From SIG607 sp045605385 (GTDB lineage Bacteria > Bacillota > Clostridia > Oscillospirales > Acutalibacteraceae), in contig JAZUPW010000040.1 of assembly GCA_045605385.1 (NCBI GenBank), positions 1-24,543 on the forward strand: a stretch of DNA of 24,543 nucleotides, in the 5' to 3' direction. The notes beneath the pieces are model-generated. The model was not told where the DNA came from. It ran no database searches and saw only the letters and a list, made by a program, of their open reading frames with translations. Position numbers and translations under genes: made by a program. Below are positions 7,160 through 14,242 of the stretch, one piece after another. Numbering within the stretch: the stretch's first letter is position 1; each line of letters begins with the position of its first letter.

Positions 7160-9142
7160 TTAGCTTACATCAGCGGCATCTAAATACAGGTAGCCGTTTT
7201 CTGCAATAAAATCTTTTCTGCCCTGCAGATTATCGCCAAGCAACAAATCAAACATATCTGCAGTACGCTCGGCATCGGCAGGCATTACCTTAACAAGACG
7301 CCTTGTTTCGGGATTCATTGTGGTAAGGTTCATCATTTCGGGTTGGTTTTCACCAAGTCCCTTTGAACGCTGAAGAGTAAATTTTGTGCCCTCTAATTTA
7401 TTAATAATTTCTTCTTTTTCCTTTTCATCGTAAGCAAAATAAGTCATATCTTTTGTGCCTATTTCATAAAGAGGAGTTTCAGCAATAAACACCTTGCCCT
7501 CTTTTATAAGGGTGGGCATAAGGCGGTAAATCATTGTAAGAATAAGGGTTCTTATCTGGAAACCGTCGACGTCGGCATCGGTACATATTATTACCTTATT
7601 CCAACGTAAATTATCAATATCAAAATTAGAAAGGTCTTTGTTGTTTTTGTTCTTAACCTCTACACCGCAGCCAAGCACTTTTGCAAGGTCGGTTATAATT
7701 TCGCTTTTGAATACCTTATCATATTCGGCTTTAAGGCAGTTAAGAATTTTACCCCTTACAGGCATTATAGCCTGAAAGTTTGCATCTCTTGCAATTTTAC
7801 ACGAACCTGCAGCCGAATCACCCTCAACAATAAAGATTTCACGTTCGTTAACGTCTTTAGTACGGCAATCTATAAACTTCTGAACGCGGTCTGCCATACT
7901 GTTGTTGCTCTGAAGCGTTTTCTTTATATTAATACGTTCACGTTCACTGCGTTCACGGCTGCGCTTATTAATTAGTACCTGATCAACAATTTTATCGGCT
8001 TCGGCTTTGTTTTCTATAAAGTAAATTTCAAGCTGATGCTTTAGAAAATCATTCATCGCTTCATAAATAAAGCGGTTTGTTATTGATTTCTTGGTCTGGT
8101 TTTCGTAAGAAGTAAGGGTTGAAAAAGAAGATATGCAAAGTACTAAACATTCTTCAATATCGCTGTAGGTAATTTTGCTTTCGTTTTTCTGATATTTACC
8201 CGTTTGTTTTATATAGTTATCAATTTGCGCAACAAAGGCAGTACGTACAGCCTTTTCAGGCGCGCCGCCGTGTTCAAGCCAACTTGAGTTATGGTAATAT
8301 TCTACCATTTTAATATGGTTTGAAAAACTAAGCGCAACGTTCATTTTAACTTTATATTCGGGTTTATCTTCACGGTCTTTACCCTTGCGTTCAGTATTCC
8401 AGAACTGTACTGAAGTAAGCGCTTTATCACTTACCGTTTCATTAAGATAATCTACAATACCGTTTGTATAACAAAATTCTTTGGTTTCAAACTTGGAACC
8501 GATTTGATGTTTGAATATAAATAAGAGACCGTCGTTAACAATAGCCTGACGTCTAAGGACGTCTTCAAAGTAAGACGCAGGTATGTTTATATCGTTAAAC
8601 ACCTTTATATCGGGTTTCCAACGGGTTGTTGTACCTGTATCTTTGCCGGAATATTCTTCCTTTTTAAGACCGCCGATATTATATCCGTTTTCAAAATGCA
8701 GATTATATTTAAAACCGTCTCGCTTTATTTCAACGTCCATATATTCCGATGCATACTGTGTAGAGCAAAGACCCAAGCCGTTAAGACCAACCGAATACTG
8801 ATAGTTAGAACCGTCATTCGTATTATACTTACCGCCCGCATAAAGTTCACAGTACAAAAGTTCCCAGTTGTAACACTGTTCTTTATTATTGAAATCAACC
8901 GGCGCACCGCGTCCGAAGTCCTGTACTTCTATAGAACCGTCGGCAAAATAGGTTACAATTATTTTTTTACCGTAACCTTCACGCGCTTCATCTATTGAGT
9001 TGGAAATAATTTCAAAAACAGAATGTTCGCAACCGTCAAGACCGTCTGAACCGAAAATAACGCCTGGGCGTTTTCGTACGCGGTCGGGACCGCTTAGTTT
9101 ACTTATACTTTCGTTATCGTATTCCTGCTTTTTAACTGCCAT
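7160..9142 (-). CDS. parE: DNA topoisomerase type IIA subunit B (ParE/GyrB-like)
   Basis: The 660-residue product is the ATPase subunit of the enzyme completed by the downstream parC-like gene. The GHKL ATPase shows the N-box (EIISNSIDEAREGY), DFGRGAPVD where classical GyrB has DNGRGIPV, and the glycine-rich lid YSVGLNGLGL. The TOPRIM domain has EGDSAAGS, PVRGKILN and DADVDGFQIRTL, giving the acidic metal-binding residues. The length is in the usual ParE/GyrB range. These motif deviations place it in a divergent clostridial subfamily, so a canonical gyrase pair is probably encoded elsewhere. ATG start with AAGGAG (9157-9152) nine bases upstream, and a good promoter at 9213-9242. A repeat element separates it from parC. 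Confidence 0.92.
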   Translation of the reverse strand: MAVKKQEYDNESISKLSGPDRVRKRPGVIFGSDGLDGCEHSVFEIISNSIDEAREGYGKKIIVTYFADGSIEVQDFGRGAPVDFNNKEQCYNWELLYCELYAGGKYNTNDGSNYQYSVGLNGLGLCSTQYASEYMDVEIKRDGFKYNLHFENGYNIGGLKKEEYSGKDTGTTTRWKPDIKVFNDINIPASYFEDVLRRQAIVNDGLLFIFKHQIGSKFETKEFCYTNGIVDYLNETVSDKALTSVQFWNTERKGKDREDKPEYKVKMNVALSFSNHIKMVEYYHNSSWLEHGGAPEKAVRTAFVAQIDNYIKQTGKYQKNESKITYSDIEECLVLCISSFSTLTSYENQTKKSITNRFIYEAMNDFLKHQLEIYFIENKAEADKIVDQVLINKRSRERSERERINIKKTLQSNNSMADRVQKFIDCRTKDVNEREIFIVEGDSAAGSCKIARDANFQAIMPVRGKILNCLKAEYDKVFKSEIITDLAKVLGCGVEVKNKNNKDLSNFDIDNLRWNKVIICTDADVDGFQIRTLILTMIYRLMPTLIKEGKVFIAETPLYEIGTKDMTYFAYDEKEKEEIINKLEGTKFTLQRSKGLGENQPEMMNLTTMNPETRRLVKVMPADAERTADMFDLLLGDNLQGRKDFIAENGYLYLDAADVS

Positions 9143-9212
9143 TAACAGAAACTCCTTAAATTAGTAAAATAAATAGCCATAAATGGCATAAATGGTATAA
9201 CCATACTGTTAC

Positions 9213-9242
9213 ATTATACACTATTTTGTGTATGATAGTCAA
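9213..9242 (-). promoter_or_regulatory. Sigma-A promoter of parE-parC with palindrome in the spacer
   Basis: On the minus strand: TTGACT (9242-9237), 18-bp spacer, TATAAT (9218-9213). The spacer and the edge of the -10 contain an 18-bp interrupted palindrome, ATACAC-TATTTT-GTGTAT (9216-9233), placed where a repressor would block RNA polymerase. Confidence 0.75.
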
Positions 9243-9258
9243 GTGAAGTATTTTTTTC

Positions 9259-9287
9259 TTGTATTTTTAACTGTTATGTGCTACAAT
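9259..9287 (+). promoter_or_regulatory. Sigma-A promoter of the DegV-family gene
   Basis: TTGTAT (9259-9264), 17-bp spacer, TACAAT (9282-9287), preceded by a TGTGC extended -10-like segment. It lies 36 bp upstream of the ATG and is divergent from the parE promoter. Confidence 0.7.
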
Positions 9288-9323
9288 ACTATACAATTAA
9301 AAAGAAAGGTAATATAATACATT

Positions 9324-10184
9324 ATGAGTAAGAAAGTTCTTATTACAAGTGACAGCACTACCGACTTAAGCCCTGAGCTTATTGAACGTTATAATGTTAA
9401 AATTCTTCCGCTTGGTGTTACTTTGGGAAACAAAAGTTATCGCGACGGCATTGATATAAACCCCGATTTTATTTATGACCATTATGCAAAAACGGGCGAA
9501 CTTCCCAAAACAAGCGCAGCTAATATTGATGACTGCATTAACTTCTTTAAAGAATATATAGAACAAGATTACGCTATTGTGCATTTTACAATAAGTTCTG
9601 AAATGTCATCTACATTTAATAATGCCCGTCTTGCCGCAGAAGAATGCGAAGATGTTTATGTTGTGGATACAAAGAATCTTTCAACAGGCGGCGGACTTAT
9701 GGTTGTTTCGGCAGGCGAAATGGTACTTGAAGGAAAACAAGCTGCTGAAATAGCCGATGCTTGTAATGAACTTGCAAGTAGAATTGATGCTTCTTTTATT
9801 ATAGACGACCTTGAATTTTTGCATAAAGGCGGACGTTGCAGCGCTTTGGCGGCACTTGGCGCTAATTTACTTAAATTAAAACCCTGCGTAAGTGTTCGCG
9901 GCGGAAAAATGGGAGTTACCAAAAAATACCGCGGTAAATTCGGTACCGTTTTAACCGAATATATTAAGGATTCTCTTGCAGATTTAAGTGATATAGAGGA
10001 TGCAAGAATTTTTGTTACCCATGCAGGTTGTGATAAAGAAATTTGCGACTCTTGTGTTGAACAAGTTAAAGCTCTTGGCTATTTCAAAGAAGTTTTCTTC
10101 ACCCGAGCAGGCTGTACCGTTTCGGCGCATTGCGGCAGAAATACTTTAGGCGTTCTGTTCATACGTAAGACACCTTTAAAGTAA
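9324..10184 (+). CDS. DegV family fatty-acid-binding protein
   Basis: The 286-residue cytosolic protein has the two-domain DegV fold. Members bind a fatty acid, and in Firmicutes related proteins (FakB) present it to the kinase FakA for phosphorylation. The N-terminal ITSDSTTDLSPELIERYNV and ILPLGVTLGNKSYRDGIDI are hallmark segments. Further typical parts are TSAANIDDCINFFKEY, the HFTISSEMSSTFNNAR serine-rich loop, and ASFIIDDLEFLHKGGRCSALAALGANLLKLKPC. The C-terminus has HCGRNTLGVLFI, matching the glycine-rich end. The ATG start fits the family N-terminus, though the AAAGG site is about 13-14 bases upstream, longer than usual. Single gene, with its own promoter and a terminator at 10291-10316. 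No fakA-like gene is nearby, so the ligand is inferred. Confidence 0.93.
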   Translation: MSKKVLITSDSTTDLSPELIERYNVKILPLGVTLGNKSYRDGIDINPDFIYDHYAKTGELPKTSAANIDDCINFFKEYIEQDYAIVHFTISSEMSSTFNNARLAAEECEDVYVVDTKNLSTGGGLMVVSAGEMVLEGKQAAEIADACNELASRIDASFIIDDLEFLHKGGRCSALAALGANLLKLKPCVSVRGGKMGVTKKYRGKFGTVLTEYIKDSLADLSDIEDARIFVTHAGCDKEICDSCVEQVKALGYFKEVFFTRAGCTVSAHCGRNTLGVLFIRKTPLK

Positions 10185-10202
10185 TACAGGCATATAATTG
10201 TA

Positions 10203-10281
10203 TAAGGAGCACACTTAAGGATATCCGTTATTACCGGCGGTAACGTTTCGTTATCCAAAGAATTACCGGTTTTGCTCCTTT
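10203..10281 (+). other. Structured intergenic segment with alternative pairings
   Basis: The outer arms AAGGAGCA (10204-10211) and TGCTCCTT (10273-10280) are perfect complements. Inside, GGATA (10219-10223) pairs with TATCC (10252-10256), and TTACC-GGC-GGTAA (10231-10243) forms a small hairpin. CGGTAA (10238-10243) can instead pair with a second TTACCG (10263-10268). It lies between the DegV-family stop and its terminator. Function unknown; it may be a 3'-UTR structure or a small RNA. Confidence 0.4.
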
Positions 10282-10290
10282 AATATAAAC

Positions 10291-10316
10291 AAAGCACCCT
10301 TTCGGGTGCTTTTTAT
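10291..10316 (+). terminator. Terminator of the DegV-family gene, possibly bidirectional
   Basis: AAAGCACCC-TTTC-GGGTGCTTT forms a 9-bp stem followed by TTATTTTA on the plus strand. The minus-strand membrane gene ends at 10318 and may also use it, since TTTGTTTATATT follows on that side. Confidence 0.9.
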
Positions 10317-10317
10317 T

Positions 10318-11112
10318 TTACATTTCAAAATAAGAATTTTCATCTTCATCGCCAACATCAAGGCCTAAGTTTCTTCTTAAAGTTTTATCGGCATCGGGGT
10401 GTTGTTCATAGTAAGGATCTATTATGCATTTTTTTATACTGCCGAATATGCCGTAAGAAACCATAAGATAATAAAAAGTGGGATAGAAAAATACCAAAAG
10501 ACAGCCAAGTATTGATAAAACAAGCGCTGTGGGAGCAATTAAGAACAAAGCAATATTCGCAGCCCAATAAAGCGCAATACCAAGAAGCATAAAGAAGTTA
10601 TTTTTCAAATTTATAATAACAAAGCGGAAACTGTTTTTGTATATCTGCCCTACTTTGAAATCAAAGGTTATAACCATAAACCACATATAAAACTTCATTA
10701 TAAAGAAATAAAGCAGTATAAAAACCGAAAATCCTAATGCAATAAGTCCTATAATCTGACCGTCAATTGCCATATAGTAATAAAACCGTATGGCTAAAAT
10801 TAAAAAGAATGTCATAGCAGTATTAATAAGACCTATAATAATTGCCTGCTTAACGTTCTTTTTTATTGCAAAAAAGAAATCTGACAACCCGAAACTATGT
10901 TTTTCTCGCGATATACTTCTTGTAACGTAGGTCATACCCACAGCGCCAAAACCGCAAGGAACAATGCTTACAACCCAATACACAAAACAAGTGAGCATAA
11001 GTTTCCACGCATAGCGGAAAAAAGTATCAAAAAAGGCAAAGAATGTTTTCTTTTTGGGAGCATCTTTTCTTACTCCCGGTCCTTCTTTATCATAACGGTA
11101 AAACAGCGACAT
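10318..11112 (-). CDS. Polytopic membrane protein, DUF624 (YesL)-like
   Basis: The 264-residue product has about five hydrophobic segments: roughly 33-60, 95-112, 120-142, 172-190 and 192-222. The first segment and following loop (PCGFGAVGMTYVTRSISREKHSFGLSDFFFAIKKNVKQA) resemble the DUF624/YesL family, in which a short cytoplasmic loop with a DFF..FK.N..QA pattern follows TM2. The function of that family is not established. The tail is acidic and cytoplasmic-looking (DVGDEDENSYFEM). ATG start with AAAGGAG. It follows the 237-residue membrane protein gene by 11 bp, so the two are surely co-transcribed. The assignment rests on remembered family patterns and is moderate. Confidence 0.7.
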   Translation of the reverse strand: MSLFYRYDKEGPGVRKDAPKKKTFFAFFDTFFRYAWKLMLTCFVYWVVSIVPCGFGAVGMTYVTRSISREKHSFGLSDFFFAIKKNVKQAIIIGLINTAMTFFLILAIRFYYYMAIDGQIIGLIALGFSVFILLYFFIMKFYMWFMVITFDFKVGQIYKNSFRFVIINLKNNFFMLLGIALYWAANIALFLIAPTALVLSILGCLLVFFYPTFYYLMVSYGIFGSIKKCIIDPYYEQHPDADKTLRRNLGLDVGDEDENSYFEM

Positions 11113-11123
11113 ATTTTTCTCCT

Positions 11124-11837
11124 TTACTTCTTTTTAACATAAACTAGTTTTTCACTAATTCTTATATCTTTATAACCTATATAATAAGCAATTGCGCTTA
11201 TTATAGGCAACAACCACACGGTAACCGACAACAACGAAAGTTTTAACACGCTTAATTCTGCGGTGTTTTGCGCGTTGCCGTAAACAAAGGTAATAAAACC
11301 GTAAAAATGTGAATTTAAAAATCTGAACACTGAAAGAAATTCTGTGCTTAACACTTTTAAATGGCTGAGCCACAAGGTTATATAAATTGCAAGAGATGGC
11401 AAAGATGCAATAAGCCCTGCAAAAAGGCCAAACAGTTTGTTTTCTTTTTTTATACCCATATTGACACGGTTAATATCCTTGTTTCCCATTTCCCAAATTG
11501 GATTATATGTTGTTCCAACAACAAAAACAAGACTTATAAGCCCCGATATAAGATAAGACAAATTATTATATCCGTTTGAAAGTTCAACGGTTTTGGATTT
11601 TTTTAAACCTTCATACTGCGCGGCATAATCTTCAAAAAGCAAATCCTCGCCGTCTTTATGTTCGTGGTGATAAAGCAAAACTGTTTCGCCTGTATCGGCG
11701 CTTGTTGCAAAAACGTCGTACCCTGTTTCTTGGGCAAACAAAAATGTAAAAACAAGCGTACAGGAAAGCGCAATAAAAAAGCACATAAAAACGCTTATGG
11801 CATATCTTGCAAAAATTTTTAAAGAAGCTTTAAACAA
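11124..11837 (-). CDS. Uncharacterised membrane protein
   Basis: I do not recognise a family for this 237-residue protein. It has hydrophobic segments at about 12-34, 93-112, 134-158 and 200-222. Between the first two is a soluble region of about 55 residues rich in acidic and aromatic residues (around ADTGETVLLYHHEHKDGEDLLFEDY). By the positive-inside rule (KIFAR before TM1, a lysine-rich segment after TM2) this region would be outside. The C-terminus is basic (EKLVYVKKK). The start appears to be TTG (11837-11835), with a GAAGGGAA-type site 10 bases upstream and a TATAAT (11879-11874) further up. It is the first gene of a two-gene operon with the DUF624-like protein, which suggests a shared membrane role. 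Confidence 0.75.
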   Translation of the reverse strand: MFKASLKIFARYAISVFMCFFIALSCTLVFTFLFAQETGYDVFATSADTGETVLLYHHEHKDGEDLLFEDYAAQYEGLKKSKTVELSNGYNNLSYLISGLISLVFVVGTTYNPIWEMGNKDINRVNMGIKKENKLFGLFAGLIASLPSLAIYITLWLSHLKVLSTEFLSVFRFLNSHFYGFITFVYGNAQNTAELSVLKLSLLSVTVWLLPIISAIAYYIGYKDIRISEKLVYVKKK

Positions 11838-11873
11838 TACTTTCGTTCCCTTCTAACTGTAACATTATCAACT

Positions 11874-11902
11874 ATTATATCTAAAAACAAACAAAAAAGC
11901 AA
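11874..11902 (-). promoter_or_regulatory. Possible promoter of the two-gene membrane operon
   Basis: On the minus strand: TTGCTT (11902-11897), 17-bp spacer, TATAAT (11879-11874). The -35 overlaps the terminator stem of the upstream gene, so it may be coincidental; the -10 is a perfect match. Confidence 0.5.
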
Positions 11903-11920
11903 GTCAAAGACTTGCTTTTT
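11894..11920 (-). terminator. Terminator of the 91-residue protein gene
   Basis: AAAAAGCAAGTC-AAA-GACTTGCTTTTT is a perfect stem. On the minus strand the stem runs into further T residues (TTGTTTGTTTTT) just after the stop codon at 11930. Confidence 0.92.
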
Positions 11921-11929
11921 ACCATTTGT

Positions 11930-12205
11930 TTACAAAACGAAGAACAAAACCGTTGCCGCTATACTCAACAAAGAAAGCAGCGACACCGCGATTACCGTTT
12001 TTTTAATTTTGCTTCTACGTACTCTTTCACGCAACGGACGGTAGGAAAGCGTACTCAATTCCTTTACCAACTTTTCAGCCTCGTCTGCTAATTTAGAAGC
12101 AGATTTTTCATTAAACCCCGGTGAAACGTAAAGTATAATTTTACTAAAATACTTACTCCCCGTCTGATTAATTTCTATAACCGATTTATTAACTCCTTTT
12201 ACCAT
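11930..12205 (-). CDS. Small conserved-looking protein with C-terminal membrane anchor
   Basis: The product is 91 residues. The N-terminal half (VKGVNKSVIEINQTGSKYFSKIILYVSP) looks like a beta-rich soluble segment. It is followed by a helix (SASKLADEAEKLVKEL), a basic linker (RPLRERVRRSKIKK) and one C-terminal transmembrane helix (about 70-91, VIAVSLLSLLSIAATVLFFVL). The basic stretch before the helix puts the N-terminal domain in the cytoplasm, a tail-anchored layout. The ATG start is secured by AAGGAGG (12218-12212), six bases upstream. It has its own terminator. I recall similar short proteins in Clostridia but no assigned function. Confidence 0.82.
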   Translation of the reverse strand: MVKGVNKSVIEINQTGSKYFSKIILYVSPGFNEKSASKLADEAEKLVKELSTLSYRPLRERVRRSKIKKTVIAVSLLSLLSIAATVLFFVL

Positions 12206-12265
12206 AATATGCCTCCTTAATCTGCATATAAGTATTTTAGACTATAATAATTTAATTATTCAAAC

Positions 12266-12297
12266 ATCAACAATTTAGTTAACATAAAATTGTTGAT
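12266..12297. repeat. 11-bp perfect inverted repeat, operator-like
   Basis: ATCAACAATTT (12266-12276) and AAATTGTTGAT (12287-12297) are separated by AGTTAACATA. It lies in the divergent region between the 91-residue gene and ogg, near a possible minus-strand promoter (TTGATG, 17 bp, TTATAG). It could be a regulator binding site. Confidence 0.5.
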
Positions 12298-12301
12298 AAC
12301 T

Positions 12302-12392
12302 CGGTGCATAACTAAAATAAGTGGCTGTTTTACCGCGTTTTTTATTAACAAAACGCCATTTTCACAACATTATGTTAACAAATTATGCATAG
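12302..12392. repeat. Imperfect long palindrome in the ogg upstream region
   Basis: Complementary parts are nested: TGCATAA with TTATGCA at the edges, GTGGC-GTTTT with AAAAC-GCCA further in, and CGTTTT with AAAACG around the centre TTATTAAC. The segment TTATGTTAAC (12370-12379) also mirrors GTTAACATAA (12278-12287). It has no coding potential. It may be a degraded palindromic repeat of another family. Confidence 0.4.
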
Positions 12393-12435
12393 TCAAAGCG
12401 TTCAAACTCGAATCAGATTTTGAATGCTTGGGCTA
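12390..12435. mobile_element. 46-bp minimal copy of the TA-bounded repeat (two ends only)
   Basis: The segment starts TAGTCAAAGCGTTCAAACTC and ends TTTGAATGCTTGGGCTA. The first 28 bases match one end of the 277-bp element at 19745-20021 (TAGCCAAAGCATTCAAACCC...) and the last 18 match the other end, with the roughly 230-bp interior missing. It is bounded by TA on both sides and lies directly against the ogg -35 at 12436. Confidence 0.7.
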
Positions 12436-12463
12436 TTGAAAATTTAATAATTTATGTTATACT
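12436..12463 (+). promoter_or_regulatory. Sigma-A promoter of ogg
   Basis: TTGAAA (12436-12441), 16-bp spacer, TATACT (12458-12463), with AAGGAG (12484-12489) five bases before the ATG. The -35 begins at the last base of the small repeat element. Confidence 0.65.
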
Positions 12464-12494
12464 TTTAATATAATTATATTTTTAAGGAGCAATA

Positions 12495-13304
12495 ATGGAA
12501 CCTGTTATTTTAGATTACGACGGTTATTTTAATCTGCACCGCACCTTTACTTGCGGACAGGCTTTTCGTTGGCGGCAAAAAGAAAACGGTGTATGGTACT
12601 GTATTGCCTGTGATAAATACATAGAAATAGAGCAAAAGGATAATAAACTTTATTTTTACACCGACAAAGAAAGTTTTGATAACTTCTGGAGTGTCTATTT
12701 CGCTCTTGATACCGACTACAAAAAAATATGTGATCTTATTTGCACTAACGATATATTAAAACAAACCGTAGAATACGGTAAAGGTATAAGAATTTTAAAA
12801 CAAAACCCATGGGAAGCATTGTGTTCATTTATAATATCACAGAATAATAATATTCCCCGAATAATGGGAATTATTGACCGCCTGTGTGAAAACTTTGGAA
12901 ATAAAACAGAACACGGCTACACCTTCCCCACCGCGCAAAAAATAGCAACCCTTAGTTTAGAAGACCTTGAGGTGCTAAGAAGCGGATTTCGTGCAAAGTA
13001 TATACTTGATGCTGCAAAAAAAGTTGCTTCGGGCGAAGTTGACCTTGAAAAAATCACACAAGAAAAAAATATTGATATTGCCCGAGAACAACTTATGACA
13101 ATTTACGGTGTTGGCAGAAAAGTTGCCGACTGCACACTTCTTTTCGGTATGGGCAAATTGGAAGCTTTCCCCGAAGACGTATGGATAAAACGCGCCGTTA
13201 AAGTACTGTTTAACGGACAATTTCCGAAAGAAGTAAGCGACTATGCAGGCGTTGCACAGCAATTCTTATTTTTCTTTGCAAGGGAAACAAAACTTAATAT
13301 TTAA
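12495..13304 (+). CDS. ogg: 8-oxoguanine DNA glycosylase/AP lyase (OGG1-type)
   Basis: The 269-residue product excises 8-oxoguanine from DNA and nicks the abasic site. The N-terminal OGG domain is seen in FTCGQAFRW, matching the OGG1 SGQSFRW motif. The residue 115-123 segment SQNNNIPRI equals the SSNNNIARI lesion-contact helix of OGG1. The helix-hairpin-helix GPD motif is IYGVGRKVADCTLLFGMGKLEAFPEDVW, with catalytic Lys209 and Asp228. The length is shorter than human OGG1 but normal for clostridial enzymes. ATG start with an AAGGAG site. Single gene, ending in a terminator at 13327-13354. Confidence 0.95.
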   Translation: MEPVILDYDGYFNLHRTFTCGQAFRWRQKENGVWYCIACDKYIEIEQKDNKLYFYTDKESFDNFWSVYFALDTDYKKICDLICTNDILKQTVEYGKGIRILKQNPWEALCSFIISQNNNIPRIMGIIDRLCENFGNKTEHGYTFPTAQKIATLSLEDLEVLRSGFRAKYILDAAKKVASGEVDLEKITQEKNIDIAREQLMTIYGVGRKVADCTLLFGMGKLEAFPEDVWIKRAVKVLFNGQFPKEVSDYAGVAQQFLFFFARETKLNI

Positions 13305-13326
13305 AGCGTTTTTACAGTTCCATAAC

Positions 13327-13354
13327 AAAATAACTCCCTATACGGAGTTATTTT
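13327..13354 (+). terminator. Terminator of ogg
   Basis: AAAATAACTCC (13327-13337) pairs with GGAGTTATTTT (13344-13354) around a six-base loop. GTAACGTTTTTT follows, so the U-tract is interrupted. Confidence 0.78.
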
Positions 13355-13444
13355 GTAACGTTTTTTACAAATTCTGTGTCATTTTTTACATTTACATTAA
13401 ATTTTATTTGTTATAAAATGATTTTAGAAAAGGAGGTTATCTTT

Positions 13445-14242
13445 ATGGAATGTTCAAAAAACGGTTATTCTTTGTGTTTTGAAAAGAAATTTTCTGCAGA
13501 TACATTAGAAAAAGACGTTACTGTTCTTGAGTTCAAAAAGGAAACTGAAAAGCAAAAAATATCTAACGGTCCGAGTTTTGTTGATGAAACAAAGAAAATT
13601 CTAAATGAGAGCGATTACGTTCATTATAAAAAAGAAAACGTTTCCGCAAATGAAAACGCTTTGGTACTTTCTGCAACCAATAACGGCGATGTTTATTACG
13701 GTTCTGCCGTAAGTGTAAACGGCGTTAAAATAAAAAGAGGCTTAGTAGAAGTAGACGTGCAGTTCCCAGCCTATATGCCGGGCGTATGGCCAAGACTTAC
13801 GCTTAAAGGTAAAAACGGTACAATTGATACCTATATAAATTTTGCTCAGATAATGGGTGTAGCTGGCAAAAATTTGTGTTCTATGGAAGCAGAATACTTA
13901 GATAACGGCGAATGGCCGTTTAAGCAAAATTTCTTACACAGCCACCGTGGTGAATGGCCGACAAGCTACCCCGAAAAAGAAAGCGAAGAACTTTTAAGCG
14001 AAGGTGTGCACACCTTTGGGGTTGAACTTAGCAATGAGCATATTACTTATTATGCTGACGGTAATGAATATTGCAAAATACATATAGACAACCCTGTTTT
14101 TGAAGTGTTTAACTGCGAACACGAACTTGTTTTCTACCTTACCGTAGGTGATTCTGAAACTGAAGCGCCCGATGAAAACACTTTACTTCCCTGCGAAATG
14201 CTGATTAAGGGTATAAGAATTTACGGGGAGGGCGAAAAGTAA
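13445..14242 (+). CDS. GH16-fold protein lacking catalytic residues (probable pseudoenzyme)
   Basis: The ATG at 13445 is chosen because AAGGAGG (13430-13436) sits eight bases upstream; an in-frame ATG at 13376 has no such site. The product is 265 residues. It shares the concanavalin-like GH16 layout of the next gene: KRGLVEVDVQFPAYMPGVWPRLTL parallels YGYLEIKAHLPKGGPGIWPGFWTQ, and later EGVHTFGVELSNEHITYYADGNEY parallels EEHTIGFFWTEECIDFTVDGESY. At the active site the neighbour has TEIDIFEMFG; here it is TYINFAQIMG. Both catalytic glutamates and the aspartate are therefore replaced (Tyr130, Asn132, Gln135). No signal peptide, so cytosolic. Its stop overlaps the next ATG (TAATG). A carbohydrate-binding or partner role is an inference. 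Confidence 0.8.
   Translation: MECSKNGYSLCFEKKFSADTLEKDVTVLEFKKETEKQKISNGPSFVDETKKILNESDYVHYKKENVSANENALVLSATNNGDVYYGSAVSVNGVKIKRGLVEVDVQFPAYMPGVWPRLTLKGKNGTIDTYINFAQIMGVAGKNLCSMEAEYLDNGEWPFKQNFLHSHRGEWPTSYPEKESEELLSEGVHTFGVELSNEHITYYADGNEYCKIHIDNPVFEVFNCEHELVFYLTVGDSETEAPDENTLLPCEMLIKGIRIYGEGEK

Noticed and set aside
13376..13444. Longer start for the first GH16-like protein
   Set aside because: The extra 23 residues have no ribosome binding site at their ATG and overlap the likely promoter, while ATG 13445 has a near-perfect AAGGAGG upstream.
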